In this document: positions 53,493-61,848 of the stretch, piece after piece
How positions within the stretch are numbered: position 1 is the stretch's first letter
Layout of the letters: every line of letters starts with the position of its first letter
NCBI GenBank assembly: GCA_945862385.1
Contig: CAMAXV010000004.1
Location: 1 to 64,000 of the forward strand
Reading direction: 5' to 3'
DNA length: 64,000 nucleotides
Source: Chitinophaga pinensis
Lineage (GTDB): Bacteria > Bacteroidota > Bacteroidia > Chitinophagales > Chitinophagaceae
Notes under the pieces: model-generated
Seen by the model: the letters and a program-made list of their open reading frames with translations, nothing else
The model's database searches: none
What the model was told of the DNA's origin: nothing
Program-made: the position numbers and the translations under genes

Positions 53493-54014
53493 ATGAATCT
53501 ACTGGAAAGACTTGCCCGCATTAAAATGCTTGTTTTCGATATGGATGGGGTGCTGACTGATGGCAAAATTATTGTGATGCCAGATGGGCAGTGGGTTCGT
53601 TCTACCAATATAAAAGATGGTTATGCTATTCAGCTTGCTGTAAAGAGTAAACTGATAATCGCAGTTATTACCGGGTCCCATGATGTTGGAATTGCTTCCA
53701 GACTGCTTAAACTTGGCGTAACTGAGTTTTATCAGCAGGTTAAATCAAAATCAGAGGCACTTTCATCTCTTATGCATAAATATAACATGGGTTCTGATGA
53801 TGTTCTCTTCATGGGTGATGATATGCCAGACCTGGAAGCATTTGAAATTGCGGGTATTAAAGCCTGTCCCAGCAATGCTGCTGCAGAGCTTCTTGCTAAG
53901 GCCGATTTTATATCAACAAAAATTGGCGGGGACGGATGCGTAAGAGAAGTACTCGAAAAAATTTTAAAAGTTAATGGTAAATGGGGAACTGAAAATAAAA
54001 TCAGCAGTATATGA
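53493..54014 (+). CDS. KdsC-like HAD phosphatase (Kdo-8-phosphate phosphatase)
   Basis: This C0-type HAD phosphatase of 173 aa has the nucleophile Asp16 and acid/base Asp18 in FDMDGVLTDG, VITGS as motif II, and MGDDMPDLEAF as motif IV. Length and motifs fit KdsC, which dephosphorylates Kdo-8-P in lipopolysaccharide synthesis; other HADs of this size cannot be fully excluded. It overlaps the ubiA-like gene by 4 bases (ATGA). Confidence 0.85.
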   Translation: MNLLERLARIKMLVFDMDGVLTDGKIIVMPDGQWVRSTNIKDGYAIQLAVKSKLIIAVITGSHDVGIASRLLKLGVTEFYQQVKSKSEALSSLMHKYNMGSDDVLFMGDDMPDLEAFEIAGIKACPSNAAAELLAKADFISTKIGGDGCVREVLEKILKVNGKWGTENKISSI

Positions 54015-54967
54015 GTCGCTTTTTTTTAAATATACGTTCATTTACAAGTTTGATAAGGATTCAAAACCTGGCTTTCATCGTTTTTACGCAGTACTTTTTC
54101 TATTTCTTTGTATTAATACCCATATACAAGGATAATCCTGGTAGTATTGTGCTCGGGTTAAACGGACTTCATTGGCTTGTTCTGGCATCTGTGTTGATTG
54201 CAGGTGGAGGATACATCATAAATGATTATTTTGACCTCAACATTGATAGAATTAATAAACCCCAGAAGTTAGTAGTTGACAGGTTCATCAGCAGGCGTTG
54301 GGCTATGTTTCTTCATTTAATCCTTTCTTTTGCCGGCATCTTGATCAGTGCCTATATTGCTTATTTATTAAATAATCTGTTGCTTCTGGTTTTCAATATG
54401 ATGAGCGTTTTTCTCTTGTTTGTATATTCCAGTACATTTAAAAAGAAACTATTAACTGGAAATGTTATCATCGCTGCCTTGTCTGCATGGGTAATCATGG
54501 TACTATTTGTAGCCATGTGTCAATGGAATCCCGGCACTTGGGTTCCGGAGTGGACTACCCAATTGCATCAAGTATATAAAATTGCGCTGGTATATTCAGC
54601 TTTTGCTTTCATAGTTTCTTTAATCAGAGAAGTTGTCAAAGACATGGAAGATGAAGAGGGTGATAAAAAAAATGGATGCAAGACCATGCCTATTGTTTGG
54701 GGAATTAAATCAACAAAAGTTTTCATTGGTGTTTGGATACTTGTCCTTTTTGGGTTATTGATTGTTTTTATTTTCAATCTGATTATTGCAGGATGGCTAT
54801 TGGGTGTATTGTATATAATTTTCGTTTTATTGCCTTTTCTCTTCAGGATTTATATGTCTTTCAGTAAAGCGCTAATTAAAAAAGAATATTCCCAAATCAG
54901 TCGTGAAGTAAAGATATTCATGTTATCAGGTATCTTTTCTATGTTAATCTATTACTTTTATCAATGA
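54011..54967 (+). CDS. UbiA-family prenyltransferase
   Basis: This 318-aa integral membrane prenyltransferase has two Asp-rich motifs: NDYFDLNIDRINKP (Asn71/Asp72/Asp75/Asp79) and REVVKDMEDEEGD, the pair that binds magnesium-prenyl diphosphate. Eight to nine membrane helices are evident. UbiA members prenylate quinone rings, haem or glycerol phosphates. Bacteroidota copies are often annotated as geranylgeranylglycerol-phosphate transferases, but the acceptor cannot be read here. It overlaps the genes on both sides by ATGA, so kdsC-like, ubiA-like and maf are translationally coupled. Confidence 0.88.
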   Translation: MSRFFLNIRSFTSLIRIQNLAFIVFTQYFFYFFVLIPIYKDNPGSIVLGLNGLHWLVLASVLIAGGGYIINDYFDLNIDRINKPQKLVVDRFISRRWAMFLHLILSFAGILISAYIAYLLNNLLLLVFNMMSVFLLFVYSSTFKKKLLTGNVIIAALSAWVIMVLFVAMCQWNPGTWVPEWTTQLHQVYKIALVYSAFAFIVSLIREVVKDMEDEEGDKKNGCKTMPIVWGIKSTKVFIGVWILVLFGLLIVFIFNLIIAGWLLGVLYIIFVLLPFLFRIYMSFSKALIKKEYSQISREVKIFMLSGIFSMLIYYFYQ

Positions 54968-55551
54968 TGCGTGAAATTATACTAGCCTCAGGATCTCCCA
55001 GAAGAAAAATGCTCCTTGAATGGGCTGAGGTTAAATTTACTGTTCAAGTTGCTGATAGTGAAGAAATTATAAATCCGGAACTGAAGCCTGAGCAAGTAGC
55101 TGTAGAAATAGCAAGGTCTAAACTTAATGCTGTTCGTTCCTTGTTATCTCCTGATAAGTCAGATGCTGTTCTCATAGCTGCCGATACAATAGTTGTATTG
55201 GATAATGAGATTATTGGCAAACCATCAAATCGAAGTCATGCTATAGAGATTCTTAATAAACTTGCCGGTAAAACGCACAGGGTGATATCAGGTGTATGTA
55301 TTGCTGATTTAAACAAAGCAGAAGAGTTTTATGAAGAAACTTTTGTCCGGTTCCATCCTTTAACATCAGCGCAGATTACACATTATGTGGATACCTACGC
55401 TCCTTATGATAAAGCGGGTTCCTATGCCATTCAGGAATGGATAGGAGTGGTGGGAATACACTCCATTCAGGGTGATTTTTATAATGTTATGGGATTGCCG
55501 GTAAGTAGGGTAATACAAAAATTAATAGCAGATTTTCACTGGAACGATTAG
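54964..55551 (+). CDS. maf: Maf-family nucleotide pyrophosphatase
   Basis: The 195-aa enzyme hydrolyses non-canonical or UTP/dTTP-type nucleotides to monophosphates. Family motifs are LASGSPRRKMLLEW at the N-terminus, AADTIVVLDNEIIGKP in the middle and YDKAGSYAIQ with the conserved Lys/Asp. Length is normal. It overlaps the ubiA-like gene by 4 bases; a DUF2851 gene follows after 66 bases. Biological role (house-cleaning versus division control) is not resolved by sequence. Confidence 0.93.
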   Translation: MMREIILASGSPRRKMLLEWAEVKFTVQVADSEEIINPELKPEQVAVEIARSKLNAVRSLLSPDKSDAVLIAADTIVVLDNEIIGKPSNRSHAIEILNKLAGKTHRVISGVCIADLNKAEEFYEETFVRFHPLTSAQITHYVDTYAPYDKAGSYAIQEWIGVVGIHSIQGDFYNVMGLPVSRVIQKLIADFHWND

Positions 55552-55617
55552 TGTTTTTCACATTTTTAATGCTTATTTTCTCCTGTTTAAAATTTGAATT
55601 TTCAGCAAATTGCTGAA

Positions 55618-56838
55618 ATGATTTCAGAGAAATTACTGCATCGTTTTTGGGTTAATTCAATCTTAAAAGTAGGAACGCTGACTACCTTTTGTGGACAGTC
55701 AGTAGAAATAGTCGATACTGGTCAATATAACCTGGACCAGGGTCCGGATTTTCTATTTGCAAAAATTAAATTCGGCGGACAAACCTGGGTGGGAAATGTA
55801 GAGGTGCATATCAAAACATCTGACTGGTTCAGACACAAACATCAATATGATCGAAATTATGCTAATACGATCCTGCATGTTGTCTGGAAACATGACATGC
55901 CAATCTTTGAACTTTGTCCGATTCTCATATTATCTAAAAATAAAACAGCACTTTCAATTATAGATTCCCTTAAAAAAGAAACGGAACTTTCCGTTAAGCA
56001 TGAAGTTTTCAAGCCTGGATTGTCTGATGCTTTTCAAATTGACTTCGATTTCTGGGGTAAGAAAAGATTGGAAAGAAAGGCGGCATTGTTGATCGGAGAT
56101 TTAGAATTTTATGAATTTGATTGGGAAAAAGCAGTTTGGGGATGGCTTACGAAAACATTTGGTACACGTGTAAACGGTATGGCTTTTTATGAAATGGCAC
56201 ATGCTATTCCTTTTTGGCTTATTAAAATGCATAGCTATGATAAATATGCGTTGGAAGCACTTTTTCTGGGTCAACTGGGATTCTTAAATAACGACCACAA
56301 CGATAAATACCTTAAACAACTATATGATATCTATCATGAATTTTGCCAGAAATACAACCTGAGACCGCTTTGCTTTCCAGTTTATAATTTACGCATGAGG
56401 CCCAATAATTTTCCTGCAATCAGGTTGTCTCAATTGGCTGCATTTATTTCTGGTGGATACTTTGATCTTCAGGAAATTCTGCATGTTAAGGATATAACAG
56501 CGTTTAACCAATATGCTAAAATTCATACTAGCCCTTATTGGGAATCGCACTTTAATTTTAAAAGGGAAACAAACAAATCCCTCCGAAACATAGGAAATCA
56601 GATGACAATTGCGATAGTTGTAAATGTTTTTGTTCCGTATCTCTATGCTTACGGCATCATTGAGAAAAATGCTGATTTTATGACTTTAGCTGAAAAACTG
56701 TTAAATGAGTCTAAGCCTGAAGACAATAAAATTATTAGATACTGGTTTGCAAGAGGAATCCAGGTAAAGAATGCATTTCAATCTCAGGCTGTCCTCGAGT
56801 TCAATCAATTAAGAAAAACTGCTTTTAACCCCAGTTAA
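55618..56838 (+). CDS. DUF2851-family protein
   Basis: About 406 aa from the ATG at 55618 (MISEKLLHRFW), which resembles the family N-terminus better than the track's TTG eight codons earlier. GDPxFxxA-like QGPDFLFAKIKFGGQTWVGNVEVHI and HVVWKHDMPI are typical of DUF2851, a family found mainly in Bacteroidota with unknown function; some resemblance to nuclease folds has been suggested for related proteins, but I cannot verify it. No signal peptide is visible. The 3' end overlaps the convergent osmC-like gene by 14 bases. Confidence 0.85.
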   Translation: MISEKLLHRFWVNSILKVGTLTTFCGQSVEIVDTGQYNLDQGPDFLFAKIKFGGQTWVGNVEVHIKTSDWFRHKHQYDRNYANTILHVVWKHDMPIFELCPILILSKNKTALSIIDSLKKETELSVKHEVFKPGLSDAFQIDFDFWGKKRLERKAALLIGDLEFYEFDWEKAVWGWLTKTFGTRVNGMAFYEMAHAIPFWLIKMHSYDKYALEALFLGQLGFLNNDHNDKYLKQLYDIYHEFCQKYNLRPLCFPVYNLRMRPNNFPAIRLSQLAAFISGGYFDLQEILHVKDITAFNQYAKIHTSPYWESHFNFKRETNKSLRNIGNQMTIAIVVNVFVPYLYAYGIIEKNADFMTLAEKLLNESKPEDNKIIRYWFARGIQVKNAFQSQAVLEFNQLRKTAFNPS

Positions 56839-57232
56839 AATCAACTTCCAGCTTAATATCCGGGTGGATGCTTTCCTTAACAGGACAGGACCAGGCAATT
56901 GCTTCAAGTCTTTCCTGTTCTTCAGCTGTAAATTGAACCGTTTCTGGCCAGGAGAATCGGATATTAATCATTGATATCCTTCTTGGTGCAGCACTCATAA
57001 TCTTTTCAGTATGACAGGCCGTTCCTTTTAACTTCAGTTCGAGGTCCTTAGCGCGTATGGCCATGGTAGTTAGCATGCAGGCAGCAAGCGATGTTCCAAT
57101 CATATCGGTAGGGGAGAATCTTTCGCCTTTTCCCTGATTATCTGTAGGTGCATCTGTTTCAATAAGAGAGCCCGATTGTAAATGGGTTGCTAAAGTTCTT
57201 AGCTCTCCGGAATAAGTAACGCTCGAAGTCAT
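56825..57232 (-). CDS. OsmC-family protein
   Basis: About 135 aa from the ATG at 57232 (MTSSVTYSGELRT); the track's longer start would overlap the divergent barrel gene region. The OsmC fold is indicated by FSPTDMIGTSLAACMLTTMAIRAKD with the first redox cysteine, and AWSCPVKESIHP with the second. Such proteins reduce organic hydroperoxides using thiols in the cytosol. It is divergent from the small barrel protein gene. Confidence 0.88.
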   Translation of the reverse strand: MTSSVTYSGELRTLATHLQSGSLIETDAPTDNQGKGERFSPTDMIGTSLAACMLTTMAIRAKDLELKLKGTACHTEKIMSAAPRRISMINIRFSWPETVQFTAEEQERLEAIAWSCPVKESIHPDIKLEVDFNWG

Positions 57233-57268
57233 TATTTTTTGTATAAATTTACTGAACATTCTGCAATT

Positions 57269-58096
57269 ATGACACTACGTTTGATATCATCCATATTGTT
57301 TCTATTCTTTTTATCTTCTGTTAACGCTCAGATTAACCGGCAGCAACAAATGGAAAAACGCAATGATGAAAGAGCTCAAAAACGGGAGCGTATCAATCAG
57401 ATGATTCGGAATGAGGAGGAAGGGGTACCATCTTTTGCGAAACATACACTTTTCAGTATTAAAACACACCATGATGGCTATGGCGTGATTTTAGAAAAAG
57501 GATTTTCAGGATCTGCTTACAAGTCAACGATTTTTCAGTTGGAAATAAGTGAAAAGCAACATCCCAAGGAAGAAAAGCAAACAACTTCTGAATATTCAAA
57601 TACTGGCTTTGCTTTTTTTGGAAAACCATTTATTTACGGCAAACAAAATATTTTTTATCAGGCTAAACTAGGAGCAGGGCAACAAAGGCTCATAGGCGGA
57701 AAGGGAAATAAAAATGGTGTAGCTGTTTATGCAGTTGTAGTAGGTGGTTTTTCAGCTGGTTTAGCAAGACCATATTATATGGAGTTCAATATACCTGGTG
57801 AAGCAGTTAAAAGAAAGTTTTCTGAGGCCGACAGAGATTTGTTCCTTAATCCGGAAAGGATAATTGGTGGCACTGGTTTACAACTTGGCTGGAATGAAAT
57901 GAAGTTTATCCCAGGTGTGTACGGGAAAGCAGGCCTTCGATTCGATTGGGCTAGATTTAATCAGGTTGTTTCTGCCATTGAATTTGGTTTTGGTTTTGAT
58001 TACTACACCCAGAAAGTGGTACAGATGGTGGATAATCCCGGACGAAATTTCTTTCCAACAGGATACATTGGCCTTGTTTTTGGTAACAGGAAGTGA
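57269..58096 (+). CDS. Small probable outer-membrane beta-barrel protein
   Basis: From the ATG at 57269 the protein has a signal peptide (MTLRLISSILFLFFLSSVNAQ), a charged linker rich in Gln/Arg/Glu (about residues 22-50), and a beta-rich body of roughly 220 residues with Gly/aromatic strands, ending FPTGYIGLVFGNRK. At 275 aa it is the size of an 8-to-12-strand barrel. I do not recognise a named family. It is 24 bases before the lipA ATG in the same direction, possibly co-transcribed, with no obvious functional tie. Confidence 0.68.
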   Translation: MTLRLISSILFLFFLSSVNAQINRQQQMEKRNDERAQKRERINQMIRNEEEGVPSFAKHTLFSIKTHHDGYGVILEKGFSGSAYKSTIFQLEISEKQHPKEEKQTTSEYSNTGFAFFGKPFIYGKQNIFYQAKLGAGQQRLIGGKGNKNGVAVYAVVVGGFSAGLARPYYMEFNIPGEAVKRKFSEADRDLFLNPERIIGGTGLQLGWNEMKFIPGVYGKAGLRFDWARFNQVVSAIEFGFGFDYYTQKVVQMVDNPGRNFFPTGYIGLVFGNRK

Positions 58097-58120
58097 TGTA
58101 ACTTTGTGTTTTTGAATGAT

Positions 58121-59053
58121 ATGAGTTGTAATAATATTCAGAGCACAGATACTTTAGTTGAACCAAGACAGAAAAAACCCGATTGGCTTAGAGTAAGACT
58201 ACCCGTAGGGGAGGGTTACAAGCATGTAAGATCACTCGTTGATACCCATAAATTACATACCATTTGTGAAAGTGGTAACTGTCCGAATATGGGTGAATGC
58301 TGGGGTGCAGGAACTGCAACCTTCATGATTTTGGGTAACATTTGTACCAGGAGCTGTGGCTTTTGTGCTGTTGCTACTGGCAGACCTGAAGCTGCTGATT
58401 GGGATGAACCACAACGTGTTGCTGAAGCCATTCACCTGATGAAGGTGAAACATGCAGTTATTACTTCTGTTGACAGGGATGAATTGCCTGACGGTGGAAG
58501 CACTATCTGGTACAATACAATCAAAGCGGTAAAATCTTTGAATCCCCTGACAACGCTGGAAACACTTATTCCGGACTTTAAAGGTATTGAAGAACAGATT
58601 CAGCGTATCATAGATGCTGCTCCTGAAGTCGTTTCCCATAATATTGAAACCGTTGAACAGCTGACCAGAAAAGTCCGTATTCAGGCAAAATATTGGAGAA
58701 GCATGGAAGTTTTAAGAAAGCTTAAGCAGGGCGGGATGAGAACCAAATCAGGTATTATGCTTGGTTTGGGTGAATCAAAGGAAGAAGTGATTCAAACGTT
58801 GAGAGACCTGGCTGACAACGGGACGGATGTTGTTACTATTGGGCAATATCTTCAGCCCACACGCAAGCACCTTCCAGTTCAACGTTTTGTACATCCTGAT
58901 GAATTTAAGGAATACAAAGAGATTGGATATAATTTGGGATTGGACTACGTAGAAAGTGGACCATTGGTTCGTTCATCATACCACAGTGAAAAGCATGTTT
59001 TTCCTGGCTATGGTCGTCAACAATGGGAAAAAGAGAAATTAATTCAGCATTGA
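58121..59053 (+). CDS. lipA: Lipoyl synthase
   Basis: The radical SAM enzyme inserts two sulfurs into octanoyl groups to make lipoyl cofactors. The auxiliary cluster motif [12 protein letters not shown], the radical SAM motif CTRSCGFC and the C-terminal VRSSYHSEK (with the RSS serine ligand) are all present. The GTG at 58106 used by the track is possible, but the ATG at 58121 (MSCNNIQS) is preferred. At about 310 aa the length is normal. Its product is needed by E2 subunits such as the one at 8107-9492. Confidence 0.95.
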   Translation: MSCNNIQSTDTLVEPRQKKPDWLRVRLPVGEGYKHVRSLVDTHKLHTICESGNCPNMGECWGAGTATFMILGNICTRSCGFCAVATGRPEAADWDEPQRVAEAIHLMKVKHAVITSVDRDELPDGGSTIWYNTIKAVKSLNPLTTLETLIPDFKGIEEQIQRIIDAAPEVVSHNIETVEQLTRKVRIQAKYWRSMEVLRKLKQGGMRTKSGIMLGLGESKEEVIQTLRDLADNGTDVVTIGQYLQPTRKHLPVQRFVHPDEFKEYKEIGYNLGLDYVESGPLVRSSYHSEKHVFPGYGRQQWEKEKLIQH

Positions 59054-59068
59054 ATTAATTTCTTATAA

Positions 59069-60037
59069 TTATCTGTTTTTCTCCCAAACCAAAGCACTTG
59101 CGCCAAGAATAGCCGCATCAGATTCTTTAAGGTGGCTGACAAGTATTTTTACTTTATTCTGGAATACCTGGATAAGATTTTCCTCCATGTGTTTCCGGGT
59201 AGGCTTAAGAATCAGGTCGCCCGACTTTGTTAAACCTCCAAAAAGAATAATAGCTTCGGGACTACTGAACATTACCGCATTTGCCAGGGCAAGTCCTAAT
59301 ATTTTACCTGTAAATTCAAAGATTTCAAGTGCAAGCTTATCACCTTTAATTGCTGCATCATAAACAACTTTCGAGTCAAGGGTTTCTTTATCAGCATCTC
59401 TAAGCAGGCTTGGTTCAGTACTATTTTCAAGCACTTCCAATGTTGTTAGCCTTACGCCTGTTGCTGACGCATAGCTTTCAAGAGAACCTTTTTTTCCTGT
59501 ACCCTCATGCATGCGTCCATCCGGTATTACGATGGTATGACCCAGTTCTCCGGCAAAACCATCATGACCGTAAATTAATTGTCCATTTGCCACTATTCCA
59601 CTACCCACTCCAGTACCAAGGGTTATCATAATGAAATCCTTCATTCCCTTAGCAGCACCATACATCATTTCTCCAATTGCAGCTGCATTGGCGTCATTTG
59701 TTAGGGTAACGGGAAGCCGAAATTTATCACTCATCAGTTTGGCAAGTGGAATAATACCTTTCCAGGGTAGATTAGGCGCATATTCAATCGTACCACTGTA
59801 ATAGTTACCATTGGGTGCACCAACTCCAATGCCAGAAATTGTTCCGATTCCGCCAGCATTGTTGATTAATACCAGAAGATGATCATACAATTCATTTATA
59901 TAGGCATCAATTTCTTTGTGTTTTCGGGTGGACATCTCACCAGAGAAGAGGACATTACCATCCCGGTCAACAATACCGAATTTGGTTCCTGTTCCTCCGA
60001 TATCTATGCCAATTGCCAGTGGTTGATTTGCACCCAT
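59069..60037 (-). CDS. ROK-family sugar kinase (glucokinase-like), without the zinc cysteines
   Basis: About 322 aa from the ATG at 60037 (MGANQPLAIGIDIGGTGTKFG); the track's longer start reads through a terminator hairpin. The phosphate-binding DIGGTGTKFGIV, VTLTNDANAAAIGE with the catalytic Asp, LGTGVGSGIV and ELGHTIVIPDG are typical of ROK glucokinases. The ROK zinc motif CxCGxxGC is here a Cys-free HEGTGKKGS, so the zinc site is probably lost. It is co-directional with the FucP-like transporter gene, separated from it by a terminator; glucose phosphorylation is the best inference. Confidence 0.88.
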   Translation of the reverse strand: MGANQPLAIGIDIGGTGTKFGIVDRDGNVLFSGEMSTRKHKEIDAYINELYDHLLVLINNAGGIGTISGIGVGAPNGNYYSGTIEYAPNLPWKGIIPLAKLMSDKFRLPVTLTNDANAAAIGEMMYGAAKGMKDFIMITLGTGVGSGIVANGQLIYGHDGFAGELGHTIVIPDGRMHEGTGKKGSLESYASATGVRLTTLEVLENSTEPSLLRDADKETLDSKVVYDAAIKGDKLALEIFEFTGKILGLALANAVMFSSPEAIILFGGLTKSGDLILKPTRKHMEENLIQVFQNKVKILVSHLKESDAAILGASALVWEKNR

Positions 60038-60047
60038 ATGTTCAGTT

Positions 60048-60088
60048 ATATGATTAAAAAAGGAGGCGACCAATTTTTGTTGGTCGCC
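60048..60088 (-). terminator. Terminator between the sugar transporter and ROK kinase genes
   Basis: On the minus strand GGCGACCAA / TTGGTCGCC is a perfect 9-bp stem with a 6-base loop, followed by TCCTTTTTTAATC. It ends the transporter transcript and lies only a few dozen bases before the ROK kinase ATG, so some readthrough may couple the two genes. Confidence 0.88.
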
Positions 60089-60112
60089 CAATTTACAGCA
60101 ATTTTTTGAAAA

Positions 60113-61735
60113 TCAATGCGATGCAGAAACCTGAGCATCCACATCTAATCCCTGTTTCTTTAAAACAGACCTGGTCTGCAGTGCATGCCAGGCTAAATAT
60201 GCAAAGCAAATAAGTGGAACTATATAGGAAAGCTGAGTATAGGTATGGATTGCGGTATTCGCGCTGTCATCAAGATCAATTACTGCACCCTGAAGTGGAG
60301 GTATAATCGCACCTCCCAGAATCATCATAATAAGAAATGCTGAACCCTGACTCTGATATTTACCAATTCCATTTACTGCTAATGCAAATATTGCAGGCCA
60401 CATCACTGAGCAGCAAATACCGCAGCTGATAATTGCGAAATTGGCAACCATTCCCGTTGTTGTAAGTCCAATCAATGTTGCTATAGCACCCAGAACAGAA
60501 ACTGTTAATAACAGTTTTACTGGTTTTTCCTCTGCAAAAAGGAAGGCTGCTACCGCAATGGCAATACAAATGGGATACATCAGGAAATCACTGATGTCAT
60601 TTCCTTTGATGATGTTGACTAACAGAATAATTCCAAAGGCTGCAAATGGAACTACTATCACCAGGATTCTTTTCACCTGTTTACTGAAGTTGAATACACT
60701 TACGGCGCCTGTCCACCTGCCAATCATCATAGAACCCCAGTAAAGAGAGATTAGATGCGATATATGTGATTCGTCGTATCCACCAAATGCTTCTTTTTTC
60801 AATAAGGCACCAAAATTATTATCAATGGTTACCTCAACACCAACGTAGATGAAAATGGCAATCATACCCAGAACAAGCTGTGGATAGGACATGGCACCCC
60901 AGCCTGCAGGATTTTTTCTTGCACTCAGCATGGATAAGAAAAGGATGGCAAGAATAACAACGAGCGATGATGCAATGATTATGCTTTTTTCAATGCCTGT
61001 ATTGTCCTTTACCCAGTCAGAAAAAAGTACAGGCAAAAATGCCACTCCTATAATCAGGAGGACATTCATCGCTTTGGGACTTCTCTCCAGTTTTTCATCT
61101 GAAGTTGTCTTAGGTAAGTTTGCGTAGGCAAAAATGATTGCTGCAATGATGAACAATCCGGCAAGAAAGAAGTAGAGTGTCTGAATGTTTTCTATAGAGG
61201 CTTCGCTTGCACTTGCCACACTGCCGAAAAGAAGAAAACTCACTACCAGGGGACCAAGTAAAGTTCCAAAAGAATTGACACTGCCACCCATATTCAATCG
61301 GTGTGTACCCGTTTCCGGACTCCCCAGGGCAATCGCAAAAGGCTGTGCCGCAGTTTGTTGAAGCGAAAATCCCAATGCAATGATAAAAAATGAAACGAGA
61401 ACCAATCCAAATGTGGCATTTCCCGAACCGCTTATCAGGGCAAGGGCTACTGCTCCAATTACTGAGATCAGTAAGCCATAAATGATTCCCTTTTTATAGC
61501 CAATCTTATTCAGTAAATCTGTGCCTGTAAGCACTGAAAAGATATAGAGAATAAGAGAACCATAAAAATAGGCACCATAAAAGGCTGAACCAATAAGCTG
61601 TGATTGAATTTGATCTAAATCAAAGAATTTTTTACAGAAAGGAATAAAAATACTGTTGGAAGCGGCAACAAATCCCCAGAAAAAAAATACGGTAATCAGA
61701 ACGCCAAATTGCGACCATTTAGTTTGTTGATTCAT
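60113..61735 (-). CDS. FucP-family sugar MFS transporter
   Basis: The 540-aa membrane protein has 12 or more helices in the FucP/GluP pattern: FFFWGFVAASNSIF at the start, AFYGAYFYGSLI, KIGYKKGIIYGL and QQTAAQPFAIALG with NMGGSVNSFGTLLGP. FucP-family proteins import glucose, galactose or fucose with protons. Extra segments make it longer than E. coli FucP (about 440 aa). It sits beside a ROK kinase, divergent from glgA-glgC, supporting glucose import. The exact sugar is not proven. Confidence 0.88.
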   Translation of the reverse strand: MNQQTKWSQFGVLITVFFFWGFVAASNSIFIPFCKKFFDLDQIQSQLIGSAFYGAYFYGSLILYIFSVLTGTDLLNKIGYKKGIIYGLLISVIGAVALALISGSGNATFGLVLVSFFIIALGFSLQQTAAQPFAIALGSPETGTHRLNMGGSVNSFGTLLGPLVVSFLLFGSVASASEASIENIQTLYFFLAGLFIIAAIIFAYANLPKTTSDEKLERSPKAMNVLLIIGVAFLPVLFSDWVKDNTGIEKSIIIASSLVVILAILFLSMLSARKNPAGWGAMSYPQLVLGMIAIFIYVGVEVTIDNNFGALLKKEAFGGYDESHISHLISLYWGSMMIGRWTGAVSVFNFSKQVKRILVIVVPFAAFGIILLVNIIKGNDISDFLMYPICIAIAVAAFLFAEEKPVKLLLTVSVLGAIATLIGLTTTGMVANFAIISCGICCSVMWPAIFALAVNGIGKYQSQGSAFLIMMILGGAIIPPLQGAVIDLDDSANTAIHTYTQLSYIVPLICFAYLAWHALQTRSVLKKQGLDVDAQVSASH

Positions 61736-61825
61736 ATGGAAGGTTGTTTATATGGATGCTCAAAATAATTATATTTCTTTACAAGCAAAATTTTTTTGTT
61801 CGCAAATAACAATTCAATATTCCTT

Positions 61826-61839
61826 ATTTTCATGAAAAT
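61826..61839. promoter_or_regulatory. Palindrome before glgA, candidate operator
   Basis: ATTTTCATGAAAAT is a perfect 14-bp palindrome 9 bases before the glgA ATG, in the 113-base region shared by glgA and the divergent sugar transporter. Its position would suit a repressor of glgA or both genes; chance occurrence in AT-rich DNA cannot be excluded. Confidence 0.35.
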
Positions 61840-61848
61840 CTCGGACAG

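Noticed and set aside
55552-55617. TAAAATTTG as a promoter before the DUF2851 gene
   Set aside because: The spacing between TA and TTTG is one base too long, and no TTTG is placed upstream.
61795-61825. TTTG-N19-TATTCCTT as a glgA promoter
   Set aside because: The spacing is right, but the -7 box misses most of the TTTG half, so it was not called.
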